Of a stretch of 64,000 nt of DNA, positions 1 through 9,931 are shown in pieces (positions within the stretch are counted from its first letter, which is position 1; every line of letters starts with the position of its first letter). A program made the position numbers and the translations under genes. Source of the stretch: Campylobacteraceae bacterium (lineage in GTDB: Bacteria; Campylobacterota; Campylobacteria; Campylobacterales; Arcobacteraceae); NCBI GenBank assembly GCA_013373175.1, contig JABXII010000006.1:62001-126000 (forward strand), given 5' to 3'. The notes beneath the pieces are model-generated. The model ran no database searches. It was not told where the DNA came from and saw only the letters and a program-made list of their open reading frames with translations.

Positions 1-519
1 CAAAATACTAAAAAACAAATTCACTACATGAGAGATACAATTGATGGTTTTCTTAGTTTTTTTAATCCAGATAAAAATAAAAATAAATTTGAAATTAAAA
101 AAGTTATTGAAAGTACACAAGAGTTACTTGGTTCTCAAATAAAAAAAGCAAATGTAGCCTTAGAAACTCAAATGCTCTCTAATTACACTTTAAGTGGTAT
201 TGATATGGAGTTATCTCAGGTTTTAATTAATCTAATTACAAACTCAATACAAGCCTTTGAAGAAAAGAAAATTGAAAATAGAAAAATTGAAATTATTACT
301 TTTTCAAAAGATGAAAAACATTATCTTATTATAAGTGATAATGCAGGTGGAATAGAAGAAGAAAATCTAGAAAAGATATTTGACCCATACTATACAACAA
401 AAGAAGAAGGTACAGGTGTTGGGTTATATATGGTTAAATTAGTAATTAAAAATAGTTACAATGGTAACCTAAAAATAGAAAACTTTGAAAATGGAGTTAG
501 GTTTATTATTCAGTTTTAA
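1..519 (+). CDS. Sensor histidine kinase, C-terminal part (cut by window start)
   Basis: The reading frame is open from base 1 (QNTKKQIHYMRDTIDGF), so the first ATG at 28 is internal and the gene starts outside the window. What remains is the end of the dimerisation helix (RDTIDGFLSFFNPDK, as follows the H-box in IAHQWRQPL-type kinases) and a full HATPase_c domain. The N box is INLITNSIQAF, the G1 box is DNAGGI, and the G2 box is GTGVGLYMVKLVI. It would autophosphorylate a histidine and pass the phosphate to a response regulator that is not visible here. The sensing domain is missing from the window, so the stimulus is unknown. It converges with the next gene, separated by only 4 bases. Confidence 0.9.
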   Translation, partial: QNTKKQIHYMRDTIDGFLSFFNPDKNKNKFEIKKVIESTQELLGSQIKKANVALETQMLSNYTLSGIDMELSQVLINLITNSIQAFEEKKIENRKIEIITFSKDEKHYLIISDNAGGIEEENLEKIFDPYYTTKEEGTGVGLYMVKLVIKNSYNGNLKIENFENGVRFIIQF

Positions 520-523
520 TCAA

Positions 524-2116
524 CTATTTTGGTTGATTAAACTGTAGTATAAACTCTACTTCAATACCTGCTTCAGTTTTAACAAAATTAACAGGATAAT
601 TAATATTTATAGAGTACATTTCATTATTTAGAACTTCTATTATTTTAAAGAATTCTAATGGAGATTGAATTAATATATTTACAAGATAATCAAAGCTTAC
701 ATTTGTTTCTTTAGAACTAGATTTAAAGTTTACTCTAGCTTCTTTAGGAAATAGCATTTTTATTTGCTCTGTTACTGTTATAATAGACATAAACTCATTC
801 TTTAAGTAAACATCTTTATACTCTTTAGTTCCTATTTGATTTTTATCTTTGAAGCCTTGTACATCAATAGTTGCTTTTAAAACAGGTTTTTTACTCTCTT
901 TAAAAGTTATATTAACTTCTTCATACTCTTTTTGTAATTCTGGTTTAATTACTTTTATGAAGGTATCTTTATTTAACATATTAACATCAAGTAGTAATCT
1001 ATCATTGTCAACTGTTAATTCAGTTAAAACCATATCATAAGGAATTACTTCTAAAGCTTTTAGTACTTTAAATTCAAGCTTTGAATTTATCTCTATATGA
1101 TTTGGAAGAATAACCTTTCTTTTAATAGGTTTATTCACTACTTCAACAGGTTTTGATACTGTTTTTGAAACTGTTTTTTTATTTTCAAATCCTAGCCATT
1201 TTTTATATGGCAATACAAAAGCACTTGCAGAGAAAACTACAGCAAATATAGCTAAGGCTATAATAAAGTTTCTAAGATTATTTGTAGGTTTAGGTCTTGG
1301 TTTTATAAAACTCTTATAGGCATGTTTATCTTTTGATAATTCAAATAACTCTTCATCAACTGAAATAGGATGATAAGTTGTATCAATCATAAACTCATCA
1401 CTCATTTGTTGTATTTGTTCATTTGTAAGGATTTTAATATTATAAAGTAGAGAAATTCTTTCTATAAATATATTTTTGCTTTTTGAATAAAACTCTTCGA
1501 TTGTATTTTGAATAGCTTCATTTAATTCTAAAACATACACTTCATCAAAAAGTTTTTGTCCTAATACTTCATTTTCATAAAATTTACTCTTTTTAATATC
1601 ATCAAAAGCCGTTAAGTTAATCTTTTTATTAAATATAATCTCATTTTTTTCGTTTAAAACTACAAAAAATGCTTGGTCATTAAAAAGCAATGCAACTAAA
1701 TTATTATTGCAAGGGTTTTGTTCTATATGAAGATTTAAAACATGATAAGCAGAGAAAATATAATCTACTCCACATTTTTCAAAATAGTTTCTAGTTTCAA
1801 AAAGATTGTTTTTAGAAACAGCAATATTATAATCATCATTTAATACTGTGATTTCATAGTCCTTAGGTCTTGGACTTTTCTTTTTTAAAAGTATTGTATC
1901 ATCTGCAATTAACAAACTTGAAATATATGTATTATTTATCTCTGAAGCATGATGATTAAGTTTAGTAGCAATATCTCTTCCTAAGATATCATCTTTTGCA
2001 ATAAATGTAGAACTATTAGTTTCTACTATATCATTATTATTAAGTTTTTTATAATTGATTTTTAACTGGTTAGTGTATTTTATTGCATTTATATATAATG
2101 ATTCTTTAGAAAACAT
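524..2116 (-). CDS. Conserved bitopic membrane protein of unknown function
   Basis: The 530-residue protein has one clear membrane helix (about residues 281-302). About 275 residues lie on the N-terminal side and about 200 on the C-terminal side. The N-terminal half contains alternating hydrophobic strands around ALLFNDQAFFVVLNEKNE that recall actin-like PilM/GspL folds. With the single helix and the C-terminal alpha/beta region this could be a PilM-PilN-like arrangement, but that is only an inference. It sits at the end of a minus-strand run behind the acyltransferase and miaB. This is the same place that an uncharacterised protein occupies in Campylobacter (Cj0456c neighbourhood). No catalytic motif was recognised. 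Confidence 0.75.
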   Translation of the reverse strand: MFSKESLYINAIKYTNQLKINYKKLNNNDIVETNSSTFIAKDDILGRDIATKLNHHASEINNTYISSLLIADDTILLKKKSPRPKDYEITVLNDDYNIAVSKNNLFETRNYFEKCGVDYIFSAYHVLNLHIEQNPCNNNLVALLFNDQAFFVVLNEKNEIIFNKKINLTAFDDIKKSKFYENEVLGQKLFDEVYVLELNEAIQNTIEEFYSKSKNIFIERISLLYNIKILTNEQIQQMSDEFMIDTTYHPISVDEELFELSKDKHAYKSFIKPRPKPTNNLRNFIIALAIFAVVFSASAFVLPYKKWLGFENKKTVSKTVSKPVEVVNKPIKRKVILPNHIEINSKLEFKVLKALEVIPYDMVLTELTVDNDRLLLDVNMLNKDTFIKVIKPELQKEYEEVNITFKESKKPVLKATIDVQGFKDKNQIGTKEYKDVYLKNEFMSIITVTEQIKMLFPKEARVNFKSSSKETNVSFDYLVNILIQSPLEFFKIIEVLNNEMYSININYPVNFVKTEAGIEVEFILQFNQPK

Positions 2117-2130
2117 TTTGAACTTTTCCT

Positions 2131-2745
2131 TTAATCCATCGCATTAACTAACATTTTTTCTTTTATAAATGCTTTTGCTTCATCCATTTCCATTTGTGAA
2201 ATATCAATTGGTTCTTCTATAAAAAACTCTAATCTCCCAAAAGGTTTAGGCACTATAAATTTATCCCAAGAGTTAAACTGCCAATATTTTGTAGCTTTAC
2301 AATTAAACACTAAGATTTTAGCATTAGTCTTCTTTGAAATAGCTACTATTCCATCTGCAACAGAATGTCTAGGTCCTCTTGGTCCATCTGGTGTAATAGC
2401 AATATCATTTTTAGCTTTTATTTCTTTAATAGCAGCAATTAATGCTTTTGCTCCACCTTTACTGCTTGAACCTCTTATAGAATGAATACCTAAATACTCA
2501 ACTGTTCTTGTAATTGCTTCACCATCTTTGTGTTGGCTTATCATTGCACTTACTTTTCCAGTGGGTTTTAATTTTTTGTAATTATATGGTTGCATTAAAA
2601 GTTCACCATGCCAAAAGGCAATGACAAAAGATTCATTTTCATCTATTTGCGGATGGTGAAAAACTTTTTTACTTGTAAGGTAAATAAACCTTACAAATAA
2701 TTGTAAAATAAAAGGCACTACTCTTGTTATTAAGAATGCTTTCAT
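2131..2745 (-). CDS. Lysophospholipid acyltransferase-like protein (DUF374/LPLAT)
   Basis: The 204-residue protein of the DUF374 subgroup of lysophospholipid acyltransferases has an N-terminal hydrophobic segment (VVPFILQLFVRFIYLT). The acyltransferase box is degenerate (AFWHGELLMQPY), followed by the conserved TPDGPRGPRHSVADG block typical of DUF374. Members probably acylate a lipid or a lipid A-like substrate at the inner membrane; the substrate here cannot be read from sequence. Its start codon overlaps the miaB stop by one base, so the two are translationally coupled. The association with miaB is conserved in Campylobacterota (Cj0457c-Cj0458c). Confidence 0.85.
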   Translation of the reverse strand: MKAFLITRVVPFILQLFVRFIYLTSKKVFHHPQIDENESFVIAFWHGELLMQPYNYKKLKPTGKVSAMISQHKDGEAITRTVEYLGIHSIRGSSSKGGAKALIAAIKEIKAKNDIAITPDGPRGPRHSVADGIVAISKKTNAKILVFNCKATKYWQFNSWDKFIVPKPFGRLEFFIEEPIDISQMEMDEAKAFIKEKMLVNAMD

Positions 2746-4058
2746 TAGCTTATAATTTCACCTTTTAGTGCAGTTCTTGTTGCGCCAGTTATTTTTACTT
2801 TTACTATTTCACCTAATAGCTCATCACTACCTTTTACAAAAACTTGACAATAGTTATCTGTAAAACCAGCAATCTCACCATTTGGTTTTAAAGACTCAAA
2901 TAAAACTTCTACAGTTTTTCCAACATTTGAATCCATTAATTCACTTTGATGTAATTTATGAAGTTCAATTACTTCTGTAAGTCTTTCACTTCCAATTTTA
3001 TCTTCAATCTCTAAGTCTTTAAACTCTAAAGCTTTAGTATTTGGTCTTGGAGAATATTTAAAGTTAAAAATTTGGTCAAATTTAACTTGTTTGATTACAT
3101 CAATTGTATCTTCAAAATCTTCTTGAGATTCACCAGGGAAAGCTACAATAATATCAGTAGTAATTCTTACATTTGGAACTAAATCTCTAATCTTCTTAGC
3201 TCTATTTAAAAACCACTCTTTTGTATATCCTCTTTTCATAGCTTTTAATACTTTTGTAGAACCACTTTGTAAAGGCATATGGATACATTTAGATATTTTT
3301 GGATTTTTTGCAAACTCTTCAATAAACTCATCATCCATATGTAATGGATGTGGAGAAGTAAATCTAATTCTTTCTAAACCTTCTACTTTAGATACTTCTT
3401 GTAAAAGTTTAGTAAAGTTTGTTTTTTTTCTTCCATCAGAGAATCTTCTTCCATAAGAATTTACATTTTGACCTAGTAAAGTTACTTCTTTAGCACCTTT
3501 TGCTACATCTTTTTCAACTTGTTCTACAATCATTTCAGGAGGAATAGATATCTCATCCCCTCTTGTTGCAGGAACAATACAATAAGTACACTCTTTATCA
3601 CATCCAATAGAAATATTCACAGATGTTTTATATAAGGAATTAGAATTTTGTGCAAATTGGTAAGTTGAGTCATCATAGTCAATATCAATCTCAACAGAAC
3701 CTTTTTTATCAACTACATCTTTGATTTTTGAAATATTTCTAGCCCCAATTACAAAATCTACATATGGAGCTCTTTTTATAATATCTTGACCTAAGTGTGA
3801 AGCCGTGCAACCACACACTCCAATCTTAGCGTCTTTTTTCTTTTTAATATTAAATTGTCCAATCTCTGAAAACAGTTTTTGAACAGGTTTTTCTCTTACT
3901 GAACAAGTATTAATAATAATTAAATCAGCATCTTCCATCTGATCTGTTGTTGTATAATTTTTATGTTCTTTTAGTTCAGCAATTATATGTTGGCTATCAG
4001 TGTCATTCATTTGACACCCTAGCGTTTGTATAAATAGTTTTTTTTCTTCTTTACTCAT
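2745..4058 (-). CDS. miaB: tRNA-2-methylthio-N6-dimethylallyladenosine synthase
   Basis: A radical-SAM methylthiotransferase that converts i6A37 to ms2i6A37 in tRNAs reading UNN codons. The N-terminal UPF0004 domain holds three cluster-binding cysteines (TLGCQMN, NTCSVRE, GVCGCTA). The radical SAM CxxxCxxC motif is CDKECTYC (about residue 153), and the C-terminal TRAM domain runs to the end. At 437 residues it has the usual MiaB length. It is the promoter-proximal member of miaB / acyltransferase / bitopic protein, with the small HP0268-type gene 21 bases upstream. Confidence 0.96.
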   Translation of the reverse strand: MSKEEKKLFIQTLGCQMNDTDSQHIIAELKEHKNYTTTDQMEDADLIIINTCSVREKPVQKLFSEIGQFNIKKKKDAKIGVCGCTASHLGQDIIKRAPYVDFVIGARNISKIKDVVDKKGSVEIDIDYDDSTYQFAQNSNSLYKTSVNISIGCDKECTYCIVPATRGDEISIPPEMIVEQVEKDVAKGAKEVTLLGQNVNSYGRRFSDGRKKTNFTKLLQEVSKVEGLERIRFTSPHPLHMDDEFIEEFAKNPKISKCIHMPLQSGSTKVLKAMKRGYTKEWFLNRAKKIRDLVPNVRITTDIIVAFPGESQEDFEDTIDVIKQVKFDQIFNFKYSPRPNTKALEFKDLEIEDKIGSERLTEVIELHKLHQSELMDSNVGKTVEVLFESLKPNGEIAGFTDNYCQVFVKGSDELLGEIVKVKITGATRTALKGEIIS

Positions 4059-4079
4059 TTATTTTCATTCACTTTATTA

Positions 4080-4322
4080 TTATAAAGCATGTACCTCATA
4101 CATGTACTCTTCATCAGCAAGTCCGTATTTAACTTCTCTGAAATATACGTTATATCCCTCATCTTCTAACGCATCAACTAAAGACATCATATCTTTATGA
4201 GAGTTGTCTCTATCAAAATAGAATATTTTTTCACCGCTTTTATTTAACTCTTCTTTAATCTTATCAAGTTGAACTTTTTTTGGTTTTTCAGTAAGTTCAT
4301 TTCTTGCAAATAATAATTCCAT
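4080..4322 (-). CDS. HP0268-family small nuclease
   Basis: The 80-residue protein matches the Helicobacter HP0268 family (Campylobacter Cj0459c): same length, same start (MELLFARNELT) and an acidic central segment (YFDRDNSHKDMM). HP0268 has been described as a nicking or purine-specific nuclease with a Smr-like fold; that is family knowledge and is not shown by this sequence. It precedes miaB and is divergent from nusA, an arrangement kept across the phylum. A Shine-Dalgarno-like AAGGTAATTAA precedes the ATG. Confidence 0.85.
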   Translation of the reverse strand: MELLFARNELTEKPKKVQLDKIKEELNKSGEKIFYFDRDNSHKDMMSLVDALEDEGYNVYFREVKYGLADEEYMYEVHAL

Positions 4323-4472
4323 TTAATTACCTTTTTGTTTTTAATTAGCTAAATAGTTTATCTTAAAGTTGCTTTAATTTGTATAAAAGAAGTTTTTGAT
4401 ATAATATTGTTCTATTCCACATTGAAAATCAAAAAACATTACATTTCAATGTTAAAAAAAGAAGGTAATTTA

Positions 4473-5639
4473 ATGGATAAAATTATTGATATACTGGATT
4501 CTATTGCCTATGAAAAAGGCCTAAAAGTAGAAGAAGTTGAAACAGCTTTAAAAGAAGCATTAATAAAAACTGCCGAAAAAATGGTAGATGAAACATTAAC
4601 ATTTGATGCAAATATAGATAGAGTAAATAAAAAATTAGAGCTTTCACAAAAAGTAGAAGTTGTGCCAGATGGAGATAGTAGATCTTTAGGGCTTGATAAA
4701 GAAGGGAACAATATTAATCCTGAAAACTTTATTGAGTTAAGTGAAGCACAAGAGATTGATCCTGACTTAGAAGTTGGAGATACAGTTGATTATGACCTAG
4801 AGTTTGAAAACATGGGAAGAAATGCTGCAACAATCTTACATAGCAACTTTGAATATAGAGTACAAAGATATTTAGAAGAAACTTTAGTTAGTAAATATAA
4901 AAATAAAATTGGAAAAACTATTAACGGTACAGTAACTAGAGTTGACAGACAAGAAAACACTTTTGTTGAAATTGGTGAAGTAAAAGGTATGCTTCCAAGA
5001 AAATCTAGAATCAAAGGTGAGTTCTTTAAAGTTGGAGATACAGTCAAAGCTGTAGTAAAAGCTGTAAATATTGATAAAGCTAATGGTTTAATTATTGAGT
5101 TATCAAGAACTGCACCTAAATTCTTAGAATCTCTTTTAAGAGCAGAAGTTCCTGAATTAAAAGATGAAATCATTTCTATTGAAGCAAGTGCTAGAATCCC
5201 AGGAAGTAGAGCTAAGATTGCTTTAACTACAACTGATCCATCTGTTGACCCAATTGGTTCAATCGTAGGTGTAAAAGGTGTTAGAATTTCTGCTGTTTCA
5301 GCGCAACTTCATGGAGAAAACATTGATTGTGTTGAGTATTCATCAATTCCTGAAATGTTTATTTCAAGAGCTTTATCTCCTGCTATTATTCAAACAGTTA
5401 AAATTGAAAAACCAGCAGAAGGAAATGATAAAGGTAAAGCAGTAGTTACTATTCCAAGTGATCAAAAATCAAAGGCAATTGGTAAAGCTGGATTAAATAT
5501 CAGACTTGCATCAATGTTAACTAGATATGAAATTGAACTTGTAGAAGTTGGCGGTTCATCTTCTTCAACAGCAGGTTCTGATAACCAAGATGTTGAAAAA
5601 ACAACAGATACTGCAAGCTTAGAGGCACTATTTAAGTAA
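4473..5639 (+). CDS. nusA: Transcription termination/antitermination factor NusA
   Basis: NusA binds RNA polymerase and nascent RNA and governs pausing, termination and antitermination. The chosen start (MDKIIDILDSIAYEKG) has AAGAAGG just upstream. An in-frame ATG 66 bases earlier gives an unlikely N-terminal tail. Domains are the N-terminal RNAP-binding domain (1-125), an S1 domain (around GTVTRVDRQENTFVEIGEVKG), and two KH domains (PGSRAKIALTT...IVGVKGVRIS and IGKAGLNIRLASML). The 388-residue protein lacks the C-terminal acidic repeats of the E. coli protein, as is usual in this phylum. Its stop overlaps the cysS start by one base. Confidence 0.97.
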   Translation: MDKIIDILDSIAYEKGLKVEEVETALKEALIKTAEKMVDETLTFDANIDRVNKKLELSQKVEVVPDGDSRSLGLDKEGNNINPENFIELSEAQEIDPDLEVGDTVDYDLEFENMGRNAATILHSNFEYRVQRYLEETLVSKYKNKIGKTINGTVTRVDRQENTFVEIGEVKGMLPRKSRIKGEFFKVGDTVKAVVKAVNIDKANGLIIELSRTAPKFLESLLRAEVPELKDEIISIEASARIPGSRAKIALTTTDPSVDPIGSIVGVKGVRISAVSAQLHGENIDCVEYSSIPEMFISRALSPAIIQTVKIEKPAEGNDKGKAVVTIPSDQKSKAIGKAGLNIRLASMLTRYEIELVEVGGSSSSTAGSDNQDVEKTTDTASLEALFK

Positions 5640-7039
5640 TGGCACTATTTGTTTATGACTCAGTTAAAAAAGAGAAGATTGAGTTTCAACCAATAAAAAA
5701 TAATGATGTAAAAGTTTATGTTTGTGGACCTACAGTGTACGATGATTCGCACTTAGGTCACGCAAGATCTGCAATTGCCTTTGATATACTACACAGAACA
5801 CTTAAAGCAAATAACTACAATGTTACTATGACTAAAAACTTCACAGATATTGATGATAAAATTATCAAAAAAATGAATGATACAAATAAATCATTGGAAG
5901 AAGTTACAAACCACTATATTGATGCATATAAAAATGATATGCATATTTTAAATATCTTAGATAATACTTTAGAACCAAAAGCAACACAAAATCTTGATGT
6001 GATGATTGAAATGATTGAAGATTTAATCTCAAAAGATATAGCCTATGCCACAAGTGATGGTATATATTTTGATGTTTCTAAAGATGAAAACTATGGAAGT
6101 CTTTCAAAAAGAGCAAGTGATGAAAACTCACAAGCAAGAGTTGAAGCAAATACTGAAAAAAGAAATTCAAGTGATTTTGCCCTTTGGAAATTTGAAAAAG
6201 AAAATGATGTAAGTTTTGAGTCTTCTTTTGGTAAAGGAAGACCAGGTTGGCACATTGAGTGTTCTGCTATGATTAATAAACATCTTGCATACAAAGATGA
6301 GCCTTTCCAAATTGATATTCATGGTGGAGGAGCTGACCTTTTATTTCCTCACCATGAAAATGAAGCTGCACAAACAAGATGTTCTTCAAAAGCTTCTTTA
6401 GCTAAATATTGGATGCATAATGGCTTTGTGACAATTGATGGAGAGAAAATGAGTAAATCTTTAGGGAACTCATTTTTCTTAAAAGATATTGTAAAGTCAT
6501 ACTCAGGAGAAGTTATAAGATTTTATCTTTTAACAGCTCAATATAGAACAAATTTCAACTTTAATGAAGAGGATTTAATAGCTTCTAAAAAAAGACTTGA
6601 TAAGTTCTATAGAGTTAAGAAAAGAGTTTATGGTTTAGGAAAATCAGCTGTAAATAAAGAGCTTAAAGAGAATATTCTAAAAGCTTTAAATGATGATTTA
6701 AATACTCCAAAAGCAATCTCTATAATTGATGAATACATAACTAAAGCAAATGAAACTTTAGATAAAGAACCAAAAAATAAAAATATCAAAAAAGAATTAG
6801 TTTCAAGTTTTGAATTTATAAATGAGGTACTAGGAATTGGATTTAATGATGCCTTCACATATTTCCAATTTGGTGTGTCACATGAAGATATTGAAAAAAT
6901 TGAACAACTAATCTTAAAAAGAACAGAAGCTAAAAAAAACAAAGATTTTGAAACTGCTGATAAAATCAGAGAAGAGATTTCTTCATTAGATGTGTCTATC
7001 ATGGATACTCTTAATGGTACAGTATGGGAAAAGCATTAA
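5639..7039 (+). CDS. cysS: Cysteinyl-tRNA synthetase
   Basis: A class I aminoacyl-tRNA synthetase of 466 residues that charges tRNA-Cys. The HIGH signature is in GPTVYDDSHLGHARS, with the zinc and substrate cysteine in YVCGPT near residue 28. A second zinc region is GWHIECSAM, and HGGGADLLFPHHENE is characteristic of CysRS. KMSKS is in GEKMSKSLGN. The ATG overlaps the nusA stop (TAATG), so the pair is probably translationally coupled. A hairpin lies directly at its stop codon. Confidence 0.98.
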   Translation: MALFVYDSVKKEKIEFQPIKNNDVKVYVCGPTVYDDSHLGHARSAIAFDILHRTLKANNYNVTMTKNFTDIDDKIIKKMNDTNKSLEEVTNHYIDAYKNDMHILNILDNTLEPKATQNLDVMIEMIEDLISKDIAYATSDGIYFDVSKDENYGSLSKRASDENSQARVEANTEKRNSSDFALWKFEKENDVSFESSFGKGRPGWHIECSAMINKHLAYKDEPFQIDIHGGGADLLFPHHENEAAQTRCSSKASLAKYWMHNGFVTIDGEKMSKSLGNSFFLKDIVKSYSGEVIRFYLLTAQYRTNFNFNEEDLIASKKRLDKFYRVKKRVYGLGKSAVNKELKENILKALNDDLNTPKAISIIDEYITKANETLDKEPKNKNIKKELVSSFEFINEVLGIGFNDAFTYFQFGVSHEDIEKIEQLILKRTEAKKNKDFETADKIREEISSLDVSIMDTLNGTVWEKH

Positions 7040-7051
7040 GCTTTTTCCATA
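7023..7051 (+). terminator. Hairpin at the end of cysS
   Basis: TATGGGAAAAGC and GCTTTTTCCATA pair over 12 positions (one G-T pair) around a 5-base loop that contains the cysS stop. It probably ends the nusA-cysS transcript. There is no clear downstream T run. Confidence 0.6.
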
Positions 7052-7179
7052 AACTTAAAATTATACTACTGCTACAAAACTAAACATCTTTATATTGCTA
7101 TTTTATTGCTATTAATGAATATCATACAAATGTCACAAATTCCATCTAGAATTAACTTTACATTTTAGAAGGAGTTGAT

Positions 7180-8871
7180 ATGGGAATTGGATTACAAGCA
7201 CTTTTTGCTGCTTTACCAATATTCATTGCTGCAATACTTTTAGTTGGTCTTAGAATGCCTGCTAAAAAAGCAATGCCTATTGTTTATCTTGCGACTGCTG
7301 CGGTTGCATACACAGTTTGGGAAGTTACATTTAATAGAGTTTTAGCTTCCACTATTCAAGGTTTACTTATTACAGTTGCTGTTTTATGGATTATTTTTGG
7401 TGCAATTTTATTACTAAATACACTAAAGCATTCAGGGGCAATTGCAGTAATTAGACAAGGGTTTAATAACATTAGCCCAGATAGAAGAGTTCAAGTAGTT
7501 ATTATTGCTTGGTTATTTGGTTCATTTATTGAAGGTGCATCAGGATTTGGTACACCAGCAGCAATTGCAGCACCACTTTTAGTTGCAATTGGTTTCCCAG
7601 CTATGGCGGCTGTAATGGTTGGGATGATGATTCAAAGTACACCAGTATCATTTGGAGCAGTAGGAACTCCAATTTTAATTGGTGTAAATAAAGGTTTAGA
7701 TAGTGAATCTATTGGAGCAACTCTTCAAAGCTTAGGTTCAAACTGGGAAGCTTACTTACAAGTAATTACAAGTGAAGTTGCTATCGTTCATGCAATTACG
7801 GGAACACTTATTCCACTATTTATGGTAATGATGCTAACAAGATTCTTTGGTAGAAATAAGTCTTGGACTGAAGGTTTAAATATTATTCCATTTGCTATTT
7901 TTGGTGGTTTAGCATTTACTATTCCTTATGCATTAACAGGTGTATTCTTAGGAGCTGAATTCCCATCATTAGTTGGTGCTTTAATTGGTTTACCTATTGT
8001 TGTAATTGCTGCAAAAAAAGGTTTCCTTTTACCAAAAACAAGTTGGGATTTTGCACCAAAAGAAGAGTGGCCTATTCATTGGGTAAGTAAACTAGAATTA
8101 AAACTTGATGCAATGAGTGTAAAAGCAGATATGTCATTAACTAAAGCTTGGATTCCATATGTATTAGTTGCTGTGATTCTTGTAATTACAAGAGTTTCAG
8201 ATGAAGCTAAAGCCTTTGTAAAAGCGTGGATTATTCCATTCAAAGATATTATGGGTGAAGGTTTAGGATATGCAATTACTCCATTATATTTACCAGGTGG
8301 TATCTTAGTATTTGTTGCACTTGTAACTTACTTTTTACATAAAATGGAATTTAAAGAGATGAAAGCTGCAATTGGTGAATCTTCAAAAGTTATGCTTGGA
8401 GCTGGATTTGTTCTTATATTTACTATTCCATTAGTTAGAATTTTAATTAACTCAGGAGTTAATGAATCAGGGTTTGATTCTATGCCTGTTGCTATGGCAA
8501 ATTTTGTTGCTACTTCAGTTGGTGATATTTATCCATTATTTGCTCCTATGGTTGGTGCATTAGGTGCATTTATCGCTGGAAGTAATACAGTTTCAAATAT
8601 GATGTTATCACAGTTTCAATTTGGTGTTGCCGATGCACTTGGAGTTTCAACTGCATTTATGATTGCACTACAAGCAGTTGGAGCAGCAGCTGGTAATATG
8701 ATTGCAATTCACAATGTTGTTGCAGCAAGTGCTACTGTTGGGCTACTTGACCAAGAGGGTGAAACATTAAGAAGAACAATTATTCCTACACTTTACTATT
8801 GTTTAGTAGCTGGTATCTTAGGTTTAGTTGGAATGTATGTGCTAGGATTAGCAGATCCATTAATGAAGTAA
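7180..8871 (+). CDS. lctP: L-lactate permease
   Basis: A 563-residue multi-spanning inner-membrane transporter of the LctP family (lactate and glycolate uptake by proton symport). About 12-14 hydrophobic helices are visible. The family signature [20 protein letters not shown] is intact near residues 115-135, and the C-terminal half holds [14 protein letters not shown]. The start has a strong AGAAGGAG site 6 bases upstream. It is transcribed alone: cysS ends 140 bases upstream, and a bidirectional terminator lies at its stop. It points to lactate as a carbon source, as known for Campylobacter LctP. Confidence 0.96.
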   Translation: MGIGLQALFAALPIFIAAILLVGLRMPAKKAMPIVYLATAAVAYTVWEVTFNRVLASTIQGLLITVAVLWIIFGAILLLNTLKHSGAIAVIRQGFNNISPDRRVQVVIIAWLFGSFIEGASGFGTPAAIAAPLLVAIGFPAMAAVMVGMMIQSTPVSFGAVGTPILIGVNKGLDSESIGATLQSLGSNWEAYLQVITSEVAIVHAITGTLIPLFMVMMLTRFFGRNKSWTEGLNIIPFAIFGGLAFTIPYALTGVFLGAEFPSLVGALIGLPIVVIAAKKGFLLPKTSWDFAPKEEWPIHWVSKLELKLDAMSVKADMSLTKAWIPYVLVAVILVITRVSDEAKAFVKAWIIPFKDIMGEGLGYAITPLYLPGGILVFVALVTYFLHKMEFKEMKAAIGESSKVMLGAGFVLIFTIPLVRILINSGVNESGFDSMPVAMANFVATSVGDIYPLFAPMVGALGAFIAGSNTVSNMMLSQFQFGVADALGVSTAFMIALQAVGAAAGNMIAIHNVVAASATVGLLDQEGETLRRTIIPTLYYCLVAGILGLVGMYVLGLADPLMK

Positions 8872-8898
8872 CTATAAAGGCTTAACTGCCTTTATAGT
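8871..8898. terminator. Bidirectional terminator between lctP and fbpC
   Basis: ACTATAAAGGC and GCCTTTATAGT form a perfect 11-bp stem with a 6-base loop. The stem begins on the last base of the lctP stop codon and is followed by T/A-rich sequence on both sides. It serves two convergent genes. Confidence 0.8.
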
Positions 8899-8920
8899 TC
8901 ATTTTAAAATATAAATTTAT

Positions 8921-9925
8921 TTATAGCTTTTTTCTAACTATTTGAATATCTTTTAAATCAATATCTAAATAACACTTCTCTTTGCTATTTAAGCAATCAA
9001 TACAAAAAGATTTTACCGTTAATTCTAAGTTGTCATAATTTACTAAAGATACTTCAAGCTCATAATAATCACCACAATAAGAAATATCTAAAATAGAAGC
9101 TTCAATTTTAGAACTATCTGCCGTTACTTCAATTTTATCTATAGGAATAACAGCTAAGTTCTCAGAAGAGATACTTGAACCTAAATCCTCTATAAGCTTA
9201 GTAGGAAGTTTATTAATTCTATTTAAAAAGTTTGCAATGTAGTATGATTTTGGTTTTTCAAAAAGCTCTTTAGCTGTGCCAAATTGCTCTATTTTTTTGT
9301 CATTTATTATTGCAATTTTATCAGACATACTTAAAGCTTCTTTTTGGTCGTGTGTAACTAAAATTGCACTAAGACCTAACTCTTTTATCATCTTTTTTAA
9401 CCAAACTTTTGTTTTATTTCTTAAAATTGTATCAAGGTTTGAAAAAGGCTCATCTAAAAGCAATACTTTAGGCTCATAAGCCAAAACTCTTGCTATTGAA
9501 ACCCTTTGCTGCTGTCCACCACTTAACTCATGTATTTGCTTATGTCTATGGTCAAATAAATCAAACTGCTTTAATAAAGCATCTACTCTTCTTTGTTTTT
9601 CATCTTGTTTTAATTTATAAAGTGCAAACTCAATATTTTCTCTAACATTTAAATGGGGGAATAAAGCATAATCTTGAAAGATATATCCAATGTCTTTATT
9701 GCATTGGTTTTTACCATTATTAACTAAACAAGTCTCATTTAAAAATATCTCTCCTTTATAATCATCATGCAAAGAAGCAATACATCTAAGAATTGTACTT
9801 TTACCACATCCACTAGGACCTAAAATAGTTACAATTTCACCTGCTTCAACACTAAAAGAGATATCCTCTAAAATCTTTGTTTCGCCAAAAGAAACTGCTA
9901 AATCTTTTACACTAATTCCTATCAT
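8921..9925 (-). CDS. fbpC: Ferric iron ABC transporter, ATP-binding protein
   Basis: A 334-residue ABC ATPase that would energise periplasmic-binding-protein-dependent Fe3+ import. Walker A is GPSGCGKST (about 36-44), the Q-loop is FQDYALFPHL, the ABC signature is LSGGQQQRVSIARVLA, Walker B is VLLLDEPFSNLD, and the switch histidine is VTHDQKEAL. A C-terminal TOBE-like regulatory region follows. It is last of three minus-strand genes and is 6 bases from the permease gene. The order FbpA-FbpB-FbpC equals cfbpABC of Campylobacter (Cj0175c-Cj0173c). Confidence 0.93.
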   Translation of the reverse strand: MIGISVKDLAVSFGETKILEDISFSVEAGEIVTILGPSGCGKSTILRCIASLHDDYKGEIFLNETCLVNNGKNQCNKDIGYIFQDYALFPHLNVRENIEFALYKLKQDEKQRRVDALLKQFDLFDHRHKQIHELSGGQQQRVSIARVLAYEPKVLLLDEPFSNLDTILRNKTKVWLKKMIKELGLSAILVTHDQKEALSMSDKIAIINDKKIEQFGTAKELFEKPKSYYIANFLNRINKLPTKLIEDLGSSISSENLAVIPIDKIEVTADSSKIEASILDISYCGDYYELEVSLVNYDNLELTVKSFCIDCLNSKEKCYLDIDLKDIQIVRKKL

Positions 9926-9931
9926 GAATTA